From: Halopseudomonas oceani
GTDB taxonomy: Bacteria; Pseudomonadota; Gammaproteobacteria; Pseudomonadales; Pseudomonadaceae
Assembly: GCF_002903165.1 (NCBI RefSeq)
Contig: NZ_PPSK01000010.1
Coordinates: 62,001 to 126,000, forward strand
Length of the DNA: 64,000 nt
Reading direction: 5' to 3'
Below are positions 7,909 through 16,051 of the stretch, piece by piece. The translations under genes were made by a program, and so were the position numbers. The notes under the pieces were generated by a model. The model was not told the DNA's origin. It ran no database searches and worked only from the letters and a program-made list of their open reading frames with translations. How positions within the stretch are numbered: position 1 is the stretch's first letter; each line of letters begins with the position of its first letter.

Positions 7909-8375
7909 GGTTTCACCCGGCTGTGCAGCGTGATGGTGGCCAGCACTTGGCCGTGCCGCTCTGACAGGTGCTTGGCGTGTAACGCGAGGATCTCGCGCTT
8001 TTCTGCGCTGCTGATCTCGCCGTCGTCCAGTGCTTTGGCAATGTACTGGTCAACCAGCCCCCGCTTGCTGGAGGTGCGCAAGCCGCGTTGGTGCAGCTCG
8101 ATGTTGTCCAGCAGCTCGGCGGCAGGCATGGGCACATAAAAGCCTGCGTACTGCTGGCAGATGTACTCAGCCAGGTAGGTGGTTTTGGTCACTGCCTCAA
8201 GCTGGATGATCTGGCTGTCGTCCAGCGGCCGGTGGCCGTTGTTCTCGTAGGCGTGGTTGTCGAACTGCTTGAGGGTTAGGCCCAGCAGGCCTGCAGCGCC
8301 CTCACGGCCACCGGGGTAGGCACGGATAACAGCGCTGACAACCTGGCGGCGGGTTTCAAGAATCTCGCGGTTCAT
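7905..8375 (-). CDS. CII/YmfL-like phage regulatory protein
   Basis: A 156-residue protein. Residues 5-60 (RRQVVSAVIRAYPGGREGAA, then GLTLKQFDNHAYENNG) match the helix-turn-helix of the phage regulatory protein CII / YmfL family, which bind operator DNA and influence the lysis-lysogeny choice. The C-terminal half (EISSAEKREILALHAKHLSE) is helical. It is the second gene behind the early promoter, overlapping the Ogr gene by 4 bases. Confidence 0.75.
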   Translation of the reverse strand: MNREILETRRQVVSAVIRAYPGGREGAAGLLGLTLKQFDNHAYENNGHRPLDDSQIIQLEAVTKTTYLAEYICQQYAGFYVPMPAAELLDNIELHQRGLRTSSKRGLVDQYIAKALDDGEISSAEKREILALHAKHLSERHGQVLATITLHSRVKP

Positions 8376-8381
8376 CTTCTG

Positions 8382-8618
8382 TTACCCCTCTGCTAGGGCG
8401 GCGGGGTAGGGTTTCACCGTGCCCCGTTTGATACCCAACAGCACGGCGGCACGATGCGCGTCACCGCGCAGGCACTTCTGCTGGCCGTTGAGCACCGCGT
8501 ACACGGTGGATGGTTTAAAGCCGTGCAGCTCTGCCCACTCTTTCGATGAAAGACCTTGGGCGATGAGCCTTGCGCGGGCGGCTTTGCGGGCTTGCTCTGT
8601 GGGGTAGGCGTTGGGCAT
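8382..8618 (-). CDS. Cro/Cox-like small DNA-binding protein
   Basis: A 78-residue protein starting MPNAYPTEQARKAARARLIA. The segment SSKEWAELHGFKPSTVYAVL, then NGQQKCLRGDAHRAAVLLGI, is a typical helix-turn-helix of small phage DNA-binding proteins. It is the first gene of the leftward early operon and divergent from the repressor, the position of Cro or Cox. It probably represses the repressor promoter and may help excision. A much longer frame runs across the operator region and is rejected. Confidence 0.75.
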   Translation of the reverse strand: MPNAYPTEQARKAARARLIAQGLSSKEWAELHGFKPSTVYAVLNGQQKCLRGDAHRAAVLLGIKRGTVKPYPAALAEG

Positions 8619-8625
8619 AGTGTAA

Positions 8626-8678
8626 ATTCGTGCAATTTCATGTGATGACAGCGCAAGGATGATGCACGAATCTGCATC
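8626..8678. promoter_or_regulatory. Immunity operator region between early operon and repressor
   Basis: An 18-base palindrome GATGCA-N6-TGCATC lies at 8661-8678. ATTCGTGCA (8626-8634) and its inverse TGCACGAAT (8663-8671) form a second symmetric pair, and TTGCATCATTCG recurs at the repressor start (8703). These are good candidates for repressor and Cro/Cox binding sites over divergent promoters. Confidence 0.6.
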
Positions 8679-8702
8679 AGTCAATAGTAGGGATGAAAAT
8701 AT

Positions 8703-9056
8703 TTGCATCATTCGAGAGCGCAGATAGGCGCCCGCCTGCAAGAAGAGCGGCAGCGGGTAGGCCTGACGCAGGGTGAATTTGCCGAAAAAATCGGCGTCGC
8801 CAAGCGCACATTGGCTGGTTATGAAGCCGGTACGGGCGAGATTGGCGCCACAGCGCTGGATGCTGCCCGCCTGGTGGGTGTTGACGTGCTGTATGTGGTC
8901 AGCGGGATCCGCGCGCCCACGCCAGAAAGCTCGCTGAGCGAGCCGGAAGCACGGTTGGTTGAAGACTTTCGCAAGATGCGCAGCGCTGACCAAGGGGCTG
9001 CACAGCGCATGGTGAGCGCGTTGGCGGAGACATCAGCGGGATGTGATGCCAATTAG
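8703..9056 (+). CDS. XRE-family phage repressor (C/CI-like)
   Basis: A 117-residue protein. Residues 5-60 (IGARLQEERQRVGLTQGEFA, then EKIGVAKRTLAGYEAG) are a clear XRE helix-turn-helix. The rest (VGVDVLYVVSGIRAP, then a helical tail) is typical of short P2 C-type repressors that lack a LexA-like self-cleavage domain, so induction by RecA is not expected from this gene alone. The frame has no ATG; TTG 8703, with AGGG upstream, is the best start. It would hold the early operon off across the operator. Confidence 0.8.
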   Translation: MHHSRAQIGARLQEERQRVGLTQGEFAEKIGVAKRTLAGYEAGTGEIGATALDAARLVGVDVLYVVSGIRAPTPESSLSEPEARLVEDFRKMRSADQGAAQRMVSALAETSAGCDAN

Positions 9057-9148
9057 CCATCGCGCCCGGAGCGCATTGCTTTGACACTCCCTGCAGGGTG
9101 TGTGGTCGGTGCCAAGGTGGCGCCGGACACCCTGACAAGGAGCGAAAT

Positions 9149-9298
9149 ATGGAGTACCAGGAAAACCCGAAAACGTCCGTATCTCTGCCGTTGAGCGCAC
9201 AGGAAGCGGCGCTGCTACAGGGATTTCGCCAGCTAGATGAGCAGGCGCAGCAGGATGTGTTGCGGGTGGTAAGAGCGTTGCTAGGCTTGCCGGCTTAG
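9149..9298 (+). CDS. Hypothetical 49-residue protein
   Basis: A small protein starting MEYQENPKTSVSLPLSAQEA behind a strong AAGGAG site. The tail (LDEQAQQDVLRVVRALLGLP) is one amphipathic helix. It resembles small proteins that follow XRE repressors in Pseudomonas phages, but I cannot name a family. The good ribosome-binding site and the next gene in the same direction support it. Confidence 0.5.
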   Translation: MEYQENPKTSVSLPLSAQEAALLQGFRQLDEQAQQDVLRVVRALLGLPA

Positions 9299-9309
9299 CG
9301 CGCCAGAAA

Positions 9310-9333
9310 GAGCACCGCCGTTTGGTGGTGCTC
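9310..9333 (+). other. Strong 10-bp stem-loop between two cargo genes
   Basis: GAGCACCGCC and GGTGGTGCTC pair over 10 positions (one G-T) around a GTTT loop. There is no T-run, so it is not a plain terminator; it could stabilise or attenuate the transcript between the 49-residue gene and the secreted-protein gene. Confidence 0.5.
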
Positions 9334-9355
9334 CGAAGCAAGGGAGAGCTACGCA

Positions 9356-9673
9356 TTGGAGTTTCTGAAGAACACTCTGGCAGCAGTATTGGTTGCTGTC
9401 GCATTCACCTCATCAGGCCACGCCGCCAGCCTGAAAGACGGTGGCTATGTTGGCTGTGTGAGCGAAGAGCACCTCGATCAGTTCATTACGGCGGCGGTAA
9501 GCGATGACGCCCGCGCTATGGACTACCTGCTGAACAATATGTTCTGCGTACCGCTCAGCAGCCAGTACCAGATAAGTGTCCTAGATACCGGTTTCACCCA
9601 GGTGCAATTCCGGCTCTATGTCGGCAACGACGCTGTTGATCTCTGGACCGTTCGAGAGGCTATTCAGCGGTAG
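9356..9673 (+). CDS. Secreted (periplasmic) protein of unknown function
   Basis: A 105-residue protein from a TTG start with GGAGAG upstream. Residues 1-23 (MEFLKNTLAAVLVAVAFTSS, then GHA) form a Sec signal peptide with an AxA-like cleavage site. The mature part has two cysteines (in YVGCVSEEH and NNMFCVPLS) that could form one disulfide. A periplasmic prophage product expressed near the repressor could block superinfection or alter the envelope; no family recognised. Confidence 0.6.
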   Translation: MEFLKNTLAAVLVAVAFTSSGHAASLKDGGYVGCVSEEHLDQFITAAVSDDARAMDYLLNNMFCVPLSSQYQISVLDTGFTQVQFRLYVGNDAVDLWTVREAIQR

Positions 9674-9694
9674 CCCCGCTAATCGACCAAAAAC

Positions 9695-10354
9695 ATGGAG
9701 GTTGCTGTGCCTGACCTGCACAACGAATTTGCTAAGAGCCGTTTTTTCAACCAAGCCCGGATGGACCGTCGATCAGCCGACGCGCTGGTCGGGCTCGCTG
9801 CCGGGATTGTGGCTGATGGTGTAGTGAGCCAGTCAGAGGCGCTGTTTCTGCGTGACTGGCTGGAAGCCAACCTGGTGCATTTGGATGACCCTGTGGTGAA
9901 TCTGTTGTACCAGCGTCTGAACCTGATGCTTGCAGATAGCGTGTTGGACGCTGAAGAGGCGAGTGAACTGCTGGGCATGCTGCATAGCTTTGCCGGGCTT
10001 AGCCTTGAGAAGCCCCTACCTACCGAACACACCTTTACTGCCCCCAATGACTTGCCGCTTTGCGACCCCGCCCCTGATTTGATCTGCGCTGGCCGGTCTT
10101 TTGTATTTACCGGCGTCATGGCGTTTGGCCCCCGCAAAGAGTGCCAGCAGATTGTGCTGGACCTGGGCGGCGAGATCGCCAAAGGCGTGAGCAAAAAGGT
10201 GCACTACCTGGTTGTGGGTAGCGTTGGTAACGAGCAATGGCGGCACAGCAGCTACGGGCTGAAGATCATGAAGGCGGTGGAACTGCGGGAGGCTGGGGTG
10301 CCGATCGCTATTGTGGGTGAGGATCATTGGCAGCGGGTGCTGTTCGGCAGCTAA
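9695..10354 (+). CDS. BRCT-domain protein with N-terminal TerB-like helical domain
   Basis: A 219-residue protein. Residues 15-105 are all-helical and acidic (DALVGLAAGIVADGVVSQSE, then a paired ADSVLDAEEASELLGML), like TerB/DjlA-type domains. Residues about 130-215 are a BRCT domain of the NAD-dependent ligase kind (FVFTGVMAFGPRKECQQIV, then GGEIAKGVSKKVHYLVVG). BRCT domains bind DNA ends or partner proteins. It lies in the cargo island between repressor and late genes, so a host-protection role is possible. Confidence 0.75.
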   Translation: MEVAVPDLHNEFAKSRFFNQARMDRRSADALVGLAAGIVADGVVSQSEALFLRDWLEANLVHLDDPVVNLLYQRLNLMLADSVLDAEEASELLGMLHSFAGLSLEKPLPTEHTFTAPNDLPLCDPAPDLICAGRSFVFTGVMAFGPRKECQQIVLDLGGEIAKGVSKKVHYLVVGSVGNEQWRHSSYGLKIMKAVELREAGVPIAIVGEDHWQRVLFGS

Positions 10355-10388
10355 CGCCTATCGTGATTATTTAAATGGATAGTTATTT

Positions 10389-11276
10389 ATGGCTAAGCTT
10401 TTCAGCGAAACATTTTCTATTTCTTACGATGACGAAAACGGCGACTACAGTCGTCACGAGATTGACGCGGCTGTACTTGGCAAGGCAATTACTGGGGTGA
10501 GCGAATCGGTAAACGCAGTAAACAAAGAGCTGAGCGGCGAAGTGCTTGAGCTGAAGGTCACCACTCCAGCGCGCGAGGGTTCAGTTGAAGTGGTATTTAT
10601 GGCTGTTGCAACCAGCCCTGCCGCGCTGGCTGCTTTGAAGGTTCTTGGCATTACCGGGGTGATCGGAACAGTCGGCGCGGCTTCTGTGCTGGAAATTGTG
10701 AAGCAGATGAAGGGTAAGCGTGTTACCCGCATTGATTTCGATGAAGATGCTGACGAAGCTACCATTGAAGTTGAGGGCGAGCCGCCTATAACCACAACAG
10801 CCAAAGTAGGTCGAATGGCGGTTGACAAGAAAGTACGAGCGTCTATTCACGACTTTATTCAAGCGCCAATAGCAAACAATCCCACTGGTGTGGTGCAAGT
10901 GCTGGATGCTGCCGAGCTGCCTATGCTTCAGTTTAAGTCAGATGAAACTAAATCATTCAACCCGCTGCCGGAAGGGTCGCTTGAAAGCGAAGAAACAAAA
11001 CAGTTCGAAACAACCTGTCATTTCACTCAAGTTAATTTTGAGTCGTCTAAAGGTTGGAGAGTAAAGCTAGGGAATGGAGAAGAGCACCCAGTTGAACTGA
11101 TCGATGAAGCTTTTATGGAACAGGTAAAGCAAAGTAAAAAGTCGTTTACAAAGGATGATCTGTTCGGGATTCTTTTGGAAGTGCATACTCTGCGTAGGCA
11201 AACCAGATCAACGCACACTTATACCGTTGTTGATGTGGTGAAACATTACGCACGCGAAGAAAATAGACTAATATAG
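10389..11276 (+). CDS. Large unknown protein of the three-gene cargo operon
   Basis: A 295-residue protein. The N-terminal third has EIDAAVLGKAITGVSESVNA and then PAREGSVEVVF, a pattern I have seen in uncharacterised prophage proteins (DUF7946-like at most, tentative). Residues 69-100 are strongly hydrophobic (ALAALKVLGITGVIGTVGAA) and may insert in a membrane. Residues 110-295 are charged and beta-rich. The gene is visibly AT-richer than the phage structural genes, a sign of separate transfer. It starts a three-gene operon whose next two products are membrane proteins. Confidence 0.6.
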   Translation: MAKLFSETFSISYDDENGDYSRHEIDAAVLGKAITGVSESVNAVNKELSGEVLELKVTTPAREGSVEVVFMAVATSPAALAALKVLGITGVIGTVGAASVLEIVKQMKGKRVTRIDFDEDADEATIEVEGEPPITTTAKVGRMAVDKKVRASIHDFIQAPIANNPTGVVQVLDAAELPMLQFKSDETKSFNPLPEGSLESEETKQFETTCHFTQVNFESSKGWRVKLGNGEEHPVELIDEAFMEQVKQSKKSFTKDDLFGILLEVHTLRRQTRSTHTYTVVDVVKHYAREENRLI

Positions 11277-11281
11277 TTGTT

Positions 11282-11521
11282 ATGGCTGAGTATAAGGCGG
11301 TTTCGGAGTTCTTGTTTTGGGTCTCGATGATTATGTTGTTACCGGGGCTGTACTACTTTGTGCGAGCCGCTATCAGATATGTTTTTTTTAGGTTTGTATC
11401 GAATGAGAAAGTTGTAATCACTGTCAGGCGCGGCGGTAAGGTCGTGCAGTCGGTTGAGGTTGACTCTACGGGGTATGTTGTTGACCAAATAAGAAAGCGC
11501 TTTGAGGCGGGTGAAGTATGA
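11282..11521 (+). CDS. Small membrane protein, middle gene of cargo operon
   Basis: A 79-residue protein. Residues 8-37 (FLFWVSMIMLLPGLYYFVRA and following) form one or two membrane segments. The soluble C-terminus (KVVITVRRGGKVVQSVEVDS) looks like a small beta structure. It starts five bases after the previous stop and overlaps the next gene by 4 bases (ATGA at 11518), so the three are co-translated. Function unknown; probably a membrane partner of its neighbours. Confidence 0.6.
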   Translation: MAEYKAVSEFLFWVSMIMLLPGLYYFVRAAIRYVFFRFVSNEKVVITVRRGGKVVQSVEVDSTGYVVDQIRKRFEAGEV

Positions 11522-11910
11522 GTAAGTCTCAAACGACACAGGCATACTTTACAGCGGGCATGTCTACTTTGCTCACTTCGATTGGGCTCTACTTCTGTAA
11601 GGGTGATGTTGATTTGATGAAGATGGTCGTACCTGCAGGTGCAGTGGTGGCGCCTTTTCTTACGCTGTTTTTGGTGAAAGTTTTTGCATTTCTTAATGTG
11701 GATACAAATTTGATCAAATATAAGGCAGCTTTGGCGAGCGATCTGAGGAAGCAAAGAAAGATATTAAAAGATCCGCTAATTGATGAGGTGACGAAAGAAG
11801 AGGTGCGCAAGGCGTATGCTCAAACTTCACTGCTGCTTTCATCTGCAAGCCAGGATGTTTTGAATGGCGTAATCACTATTAAGTCGCCTGAAGATAAAAT
11901 TACGGGTTAA
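11518..11910 (+). CDS. Two-span membrane protein, last gene of cargo operon
   Basis: A 130-residue protein with two predicted membrane helices (about residues 9-27 and 34-59, MVVPAGAVVAPFLTLFLVKV) and a basic, helical cytoplasmic tail (ALASDLRKQRKILKDPLIDE). Not recognised. Two-span proteins with a helical tail are common as effectors or sensors in exclusion and defence operons; here that is inference. Its TAA stop overlaps the TAA stop of gene D on the other strand (TTAA), so this transcript converges with the late operon. Confidence 0.6.
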   Translation: MSKSQTTQAYFTAGMSTLLTSIGLYFCKGDVDLMKMVVPAGAVVAPFLTLFLVKVFAFLNVDTNLIKYKAALASDLRKQRKILKDPLIDEVTKEEVRKAYAQTSLLLSSASQDVLNGVITIKSPEDKITG

Positions 11911-13103
11911 TCTGCGCCCTGCAGCCTCCCAAACTCCCGCTTCACCGCCCGCTCTGCACTGGCCTGGCTCGCATACAAGTGAGTCAGGCGCAGAGGGCTG
12001 GTCTGATCCCCTTCTGTTACTGGCTGCTGGTTGCCGTCTTTGTCGCGGTACCAGGCAATCACCCCGGTGTATTGCGTCTCTACCAGGGCGGCCAGGTCTT
12101 CATCTTCTGCCAGTTGGTTTTCCAACTCCAGGGCAACGGTGTAGCCGCTTTCATTCACCTGGTGCATTACCCGCCGGCACAGCCACACCACCGCGCTGAT
12201 CTCCGGTTTGATGCCGCTGAGGCCAAAGGTCATTTCCGGTATCAGGTCGGCCCGGCCACGGGCCAGGGTGTAGCTGAGTGTGGCTGCGCCGCGTTGCAGC
12301 CTGCGCCACTCACTGCGCACGGCCTGCAGGGCGCTGGCCTGGTCTGCGTAGACGTGGCGCAGGGTTTTGACATTGTCATCTGTGCCGATCAGCGCTTCCA
12401 GCCGCTCTGCGCTGTTGGGCTGGTAGTAGTGGGCACGCACGCCGGTGTAGGCATCGCGGTCTGCTTGCAAAAAGCGGTGGTTGTCGCCGCTGGTGCGGGT
12501 GAACTGCACGTGGGGCAGGGGCAGGCCGCTGGCGGTTTTGGCGGCGCCCACGGGGGTGACCAGCAGGTGCCCGGCCTTGATGGTGGCGATGGCGTCGTGC
12601 TCTTGCGCCAGGCGGGTGAGCAGGTTGGCGTCTGACTCGTTGGCCTGGTCCTGATGGGCGAGGGGGAGGGCGGCCAACACCACGTCTATCACCGGTTTGA
12701 GGCTGTAGGCCTCGGCGATGGTGTGCAGCACGTCGCCCAGGGTGACGCTGTGCCAGCTGCGCTCGCGCTTGCGGCTGAGCTCGGCGCGCAGGTCCGCGCT
12801 GCGGGCGCGGATGCTGAGTGTGTCTGGTGCGCCGCTATGCTCGGTTTCGTCTACTACGTAGCTGCCTTTGTACACCAGCCCGGTATCTGACCAGCCCAGC
12901 CACAGATCAACCTGCGCGCGCCGGGGCGGTATGGCCAGCTGGCCGTCGTGGTCTGACAGGGTGATGTCCAGCTGGTCTGCTTCCAGGCCCCTGTTATCGG
13001 TCAGGGTGAGGCTGATCAGCCGCGGGCTGATCTTGCTGGTGATGTCTTGCCCGTTGACGACCACGCGATACGCGGGGGCCGGGTGGCTGCTGAGGTTGAT
13101 CAT
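11907..13103 (-). CDS. D: Tail protein D (baseplate hub, late control protein)
   Basis: A 398-residue protein of the P2 gpD / phage late control family, the gp27-like hub that carries the spike gpV. The N-terminus (PAYRVVVNGQDITSKISPRL) and SLTLTDNRGLEADQLDITLS are diagnostic; length fits P2 gpD. It is the last gene of the FI-FII-E-T-U-D operon and overlaps U by 4 bases. Its stop codon overlaps that of the converging cargo operon. Confidence 0.93.
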   Translation of the reverse strand: MINLSSHPAPAYRVVVNGQDITSKISPRLISLTLTDNRGLEADQLDITLSDHDGQLAIPPRRAQVDLWLGWSDTGLVYKGSYVVDETEHSGAPDTLSIRARSADLRAELSRKRERSWHSVTLGDVLHTIAEAYSLKPVIDVVLAALPLAHQDQANESDANLLTRLAQEHDAIATIKAGHLLVTPVGAAKTASGLPLPHVQFTRTSGDNHRFLQADRDAYTGVRAHYYQPNSAERLEALIGTDDNVKTLRHVYADQASALQAVRSEWRRLQRGAATLSYTLARGRADLIPEMTFGLSGIKPEISAVVWLCRRVMHQVNESGYTVALELENQLAEDEDLAALVETQYTGVIAWYRDKDGNQQPVTEGDQTSPLRLTHLYASQASAERAVKREFGRLQGAD

Positions 13104-13531
13104 CGCAGGATGTTGCCGAGGGTGCTGAGCAGGCTGCCGAGCAGCTCGATCTGGCTGTCATCCACGCGCTGCAGGGTGAGCGTGAACTCAATGCGCCGGG
13201 GCGCGCCATCGCGGAAAAACAGGGTGTTGGTTTCTTGCAGGTTTTCGATGATCCATAGGCCGTAGATGCGACCGGTGCCCTCGACAAGGGGCCACGCTTT
13301 GCCGCTGTCTGCCATGAGGCGTAGGGCATCCAGCGACAGCCGTTGGCCGCTGATCTCGGGCAGTATGAGCCCGCTCAGGGTGATGGTGTCGTCGCCTTTG
13401 CCAACGAACTGGCGCGCGGGCAGAGCGCCTACGCGCGGGTTACTGGGGTGGCGCCAACCGGTTTGCCGCTGCAGTTGTTGGTAGGCGGTGGTGGTGAGGC
13501 TGAACACGTAGAGTCCGAGGGCCATCATCAT
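13100..13531 (-). CDS. U: Tail protein U (tail terminator/completion)
   Basis: A 143-residue protein matching P2 gpU (MMMALGLYVFSLTTTAYQQL; WPLVEGTGRIYGLWII; PRRIEFTLTLQRVDDSQIEL). gpU is an essential tail protein at the baseplate/tail tip assembly. Length is close to P2 (159). The MMM start leaves a few bases of uncertainty. It lies between the tape measure and D as in P2. Confidence 0.93.
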   Translation of the reverse strand: MMMALGLYVFSLTTTAYQQLQRQTGWRHPSNPRVGALPARQFVGKGDDTITLSGLILPEISGQRLSLDALRLMADSGKAWPLVEGTGRIYGLWIIENLQETNTLFFRDGAPRRIEFTLTLQRVDDSQIELLGSLLSTLGNILR

Positions 13532-13537
13532 GGGGCG

Positions 13538-16051
13538 TTACTCCTGGTCATACAGGCTGCTGCGCGCGCGGGCGCCGGCGGCGCGCTCGCGGCGGTCCAG
13601 CTCGGCGGCGACGGCGTGGGCGATGGCTTGCGGGCTCATGCCATCAGCGGCGTGAATGTGGATCTCGTAGCGGCTGCCGGTGCTACCGGCGTAGGCCGGG
13701 CGGGCCGACAGCGGGCGGCGGCTGTCAAAGCGAATGCCACCAGCGGCGCTGGCCATGCGTTGCGACACGCCCGCCACGGCGGCCAGCGGCTCACCCTGCT
13801 GGCGTTGAATGCCCTGGGCCAGGCCCTGCATGGTGAAGCCGCCCAGCTCGGCAAATACACGGCTTGGGCTGTGGATGCCCAGCACCCGCTTTACGCTGGC
13901 AGGCAGCATGGATGCGATTTTGCTGAGCGCAGAGACAAGCCCGGGCGCCAGGCGCTTGAGGCCGGCTACCAGCCCGTCAATCAGGTTGCCGGGCAGCTCT
14001 ACGCCAAACCAGCTCATGACGGCGGCAAAGGCCTTGTAGAACATGCCCAGCGGTGACCAGTTGGCAATGAGCTGGCCCACGCCCAGAATACCGCCGTCAA
14101 AGGCGGTGGTGATCTCGACCCAGATGGCTTTTGCGCCCCTGCCCAGATCTGCCCACAGGGCTTTCAGCCCGCCGATGACGCCGTCCCAGTTTTTGTACAG
14201 CAGCCAGCCGGCGGTCACCAACAGGGTGATGGCCAGGCCAATGGGGTTGAGCAGCAACGCGCGGCCGAGCCACATGAAAGCGGTGCCGACGGCCTTGAGA
14301 ATGGGCAGCAGGCCCATGGCTTTGACGCCGAACAGGCTCAGACCCAGACGGATCATGGCGAAGGGGCCGAGGATGGAAGCCAGGGCGATGGTCAGCGCGC
14401 CAAACAGCGTAATGAGCGCTGCCAGGCCAATGGCGATTTTGATCAGCGCGCGGGCCAATAGCGGGTTCTCGACCATCCACTGGCGAATGCCACGCACCAT
14501 CTCAGCCAGTGCTTTAATCATGCCGCGCAGGTCGCTGTTGGCGGTGTCCTGCATCTGGATGCCCAGGTCTGCCCAGACGCTTTTCAGCGCGGCGATATCG
14601 CCGCCGAGGTTGTCGCCCATTACCTGGGCAGTGCGAGCGGCTTCGCCCTGGGCGGTGCGCAGCTGACCGATCAGCGTCTGCAGGCCACCGTTGCCGGCCT
14701 GCTGTGTGAGCACGGTGAGCGCGCTGCCTGCCTCTTCGCCGGCAATGGCCTTGAGAATGGCGCCGCGCTCTGTAGAGCCCAGTGCGGCGGTGCGGTCGTG
14801 GATCTCTTTGAGCAAGTCGGGCAGGGGGCGCATGTTGCCCTCGGCGTCTGCTACCTGCAGTCCTAGTTCGGCAATGGCGTCTGCCGCCATCTTGGGGGGC
14901 GCGGCCAAGCGGCTGAGAATGGCGCGCAGCGCGGTACCGGCCATGCCGCCCTGAATGCCGGCGTCGCCCAGCTTGCCGGCTGCTGCTGCCATGATCTCGA
15001 TGTCTTGCCCGTAGGCCGCAGCGTTGGGGGCGGCGTACTTCATGGTTTCGCCGAGCATTTCCAGCGAGGTGTTGGAGCGGGTGAACGCGGCGGTCAGCAC
15101 GTCGCTTACGCGCGTCATGTCGCGGGCTTGCAGGTTGAAACCGGTGAGGATGTTAGACGCGATATCCGCCGTGGTGGCCAGCTCCACGTTGCCGGCTTTG
15201 GCGGCATCGAGCATCGCCGGCATCGCATCCATGATGGCCTGGGGGGAGAAACCAGCCATGGCCAGAAAGCCTTGGCCCTGTGCAGCCTCGTTGGCACTGA
15301 ACTGGGTAGCAGCCCCCAGCGCACGTGCCTGGGCTCGCAGCGCTGCCAGCTCGGCGCTGTCGCGCTCCAGCCGGGCCAATGCCTGCACCCGACTGACGTC
15401 TGAATCAAACTCAATGCCCGGCGCCAACAGCCGTGCCCCGCTGTACAGCATGGCGCTGCCGGTGGCCAGGCCTGCGGCACCGGTACCGGCCATGGCACCA
15501 GTCATTGCCTGGGTGCGCTGGTACTGCTGTTTGGCGCGTGCCAGGCGCTGCTGCTGGGCCGTGACGGCCTTGAGCCTGCGCTCTTGCTCTTGCAGCTGGT
15601 TGTTGGTGCTGTCGATGCGTTGGCGCAGGGTGCGCTCATGCTCACCCAGGTTGCGGGTGCTGATGCCGGCTTCATTCAGCTTGCCGCGCAGCCCCTGCAG
15701 CTGCCGTTGCTGCTCCTGGTGCTTTTGCTTGAGGGCGTGGGCTTCGCGCACGGCGCGGCGAAAATCGTTGCTCAGTGCACGGGTGGGCGTGCTGGTTTGC
15801 GCCATTTGACGCGACAGCTCGCGCACGCGGTCGCGGTTGGCGCTGATGGCTTGCGTGGTTTGCTTGGTGGCGTTGTTCAGGGTGCGCCAGCTGCTGATGT
15901 CGCCCTGTTGGCGCTGCAGCTGCTTGAGCTGGTCGCGGGTGGTCTTGAGCTCACGCCCCAGCCCCACGCTGCCCTGGGTGATGGCGCGGATCGGCTTGGT
16001 TGCGCGGTCGAGCGCCTGCAGCACGACCTCAAGTTTCAGCTTTTGCGCCAT
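13538..16051 (-). CDS. T: Tail tape measure protein T
   Basis: An 837-residue protein. Residues 1-165 are coiled coil (LKTTRDQLKQLQRQQGDISS). A TP901-type tape-measure domain follows (ARALGAATQFSANEAAQGQG, then GNVELATTADIASNILTGFN). Hydrophobic segments around 545-620 are typical membrane-active parts released at infection. The C-terminus has LAPGLVSALSKIASMLPASV and HSPSRVFAELG. It sets tail length and the length matches P2 T (815). It overlaps the end of E' by 23 bases. Confidence 0.93.
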   Translation of the reverse strand: MAQKLKLEVVLQALDRATKPIRAITQGSVGLGRELKTTRDQLKQLQRQQGDISSWRTLNNATKQTTQAISANRDRVRELSRQMAQTSTPTRALSNDFRRAVREAHALKQKHQEQQRQLQGLRGKLNEAGISTRNLGEHERTLRQRIDSTNNQLQEQERRLKAVTAQQQRLARAKQQYQRTQAMTGAMAGTGAAGLATGSAMLYSGARLLAPGIEFDSDVSRVQALARLERDSAELAALRAQARALGAATQFSANEAAQGQGFLAMAGFSPQAIMDAMPAMLDAAKAGNVELATTADIASNILTGFNLQARDMTRVSDVLTAAFTRSNTSLEMLGETMKYAAPNAAAYGQDIEIMAAAAGKLGDAGIQGGMAGTALRAILSRLAAPPKMAADAIAELGLQVADAEGNMRPLPDLLKEIHDRTAALGSTERGAILKAIAGEEAGSALTVLTQQAGNGGLQTLIGQLRTAQGEAARTAQVMGDNLGGDIAALKSVWADLGIQMQDTANSDLRGMIKALAEMVRGIRQWMVENPLLARALIKIAIGLAALITLFGALTIALASILGPFAMIRLGLSLFGVKAMGLLPILKAVGTAFMWLGRALLLNPIGLAITLLVTAGWLLYKNWDGVIGGLKALWADLGRGAKAIWVEITTAFDGGILGVGQLIANWSPLGMFYKAFAAVMSWFGVELPGNLIDGLVAGLKRLAPGLVSALSKIASMLPASVKRVLGIHSPSRVFAELGGFTMQGLAQGIQRQQGEPLAAVAGVSQRMASAAGGIRFDSRRPLSARPAYAGSTGSRYEIHIHAADGMSPQAIAHAVAAELDRRERAAGARARSSLYDQE

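Noticed and set aside
9098-9298. 66-residue form of the gene at 9149
   Set aside because: The extra N-terminus lacks a ribosome-binding site, while ATG 9149 has AAGGAG.
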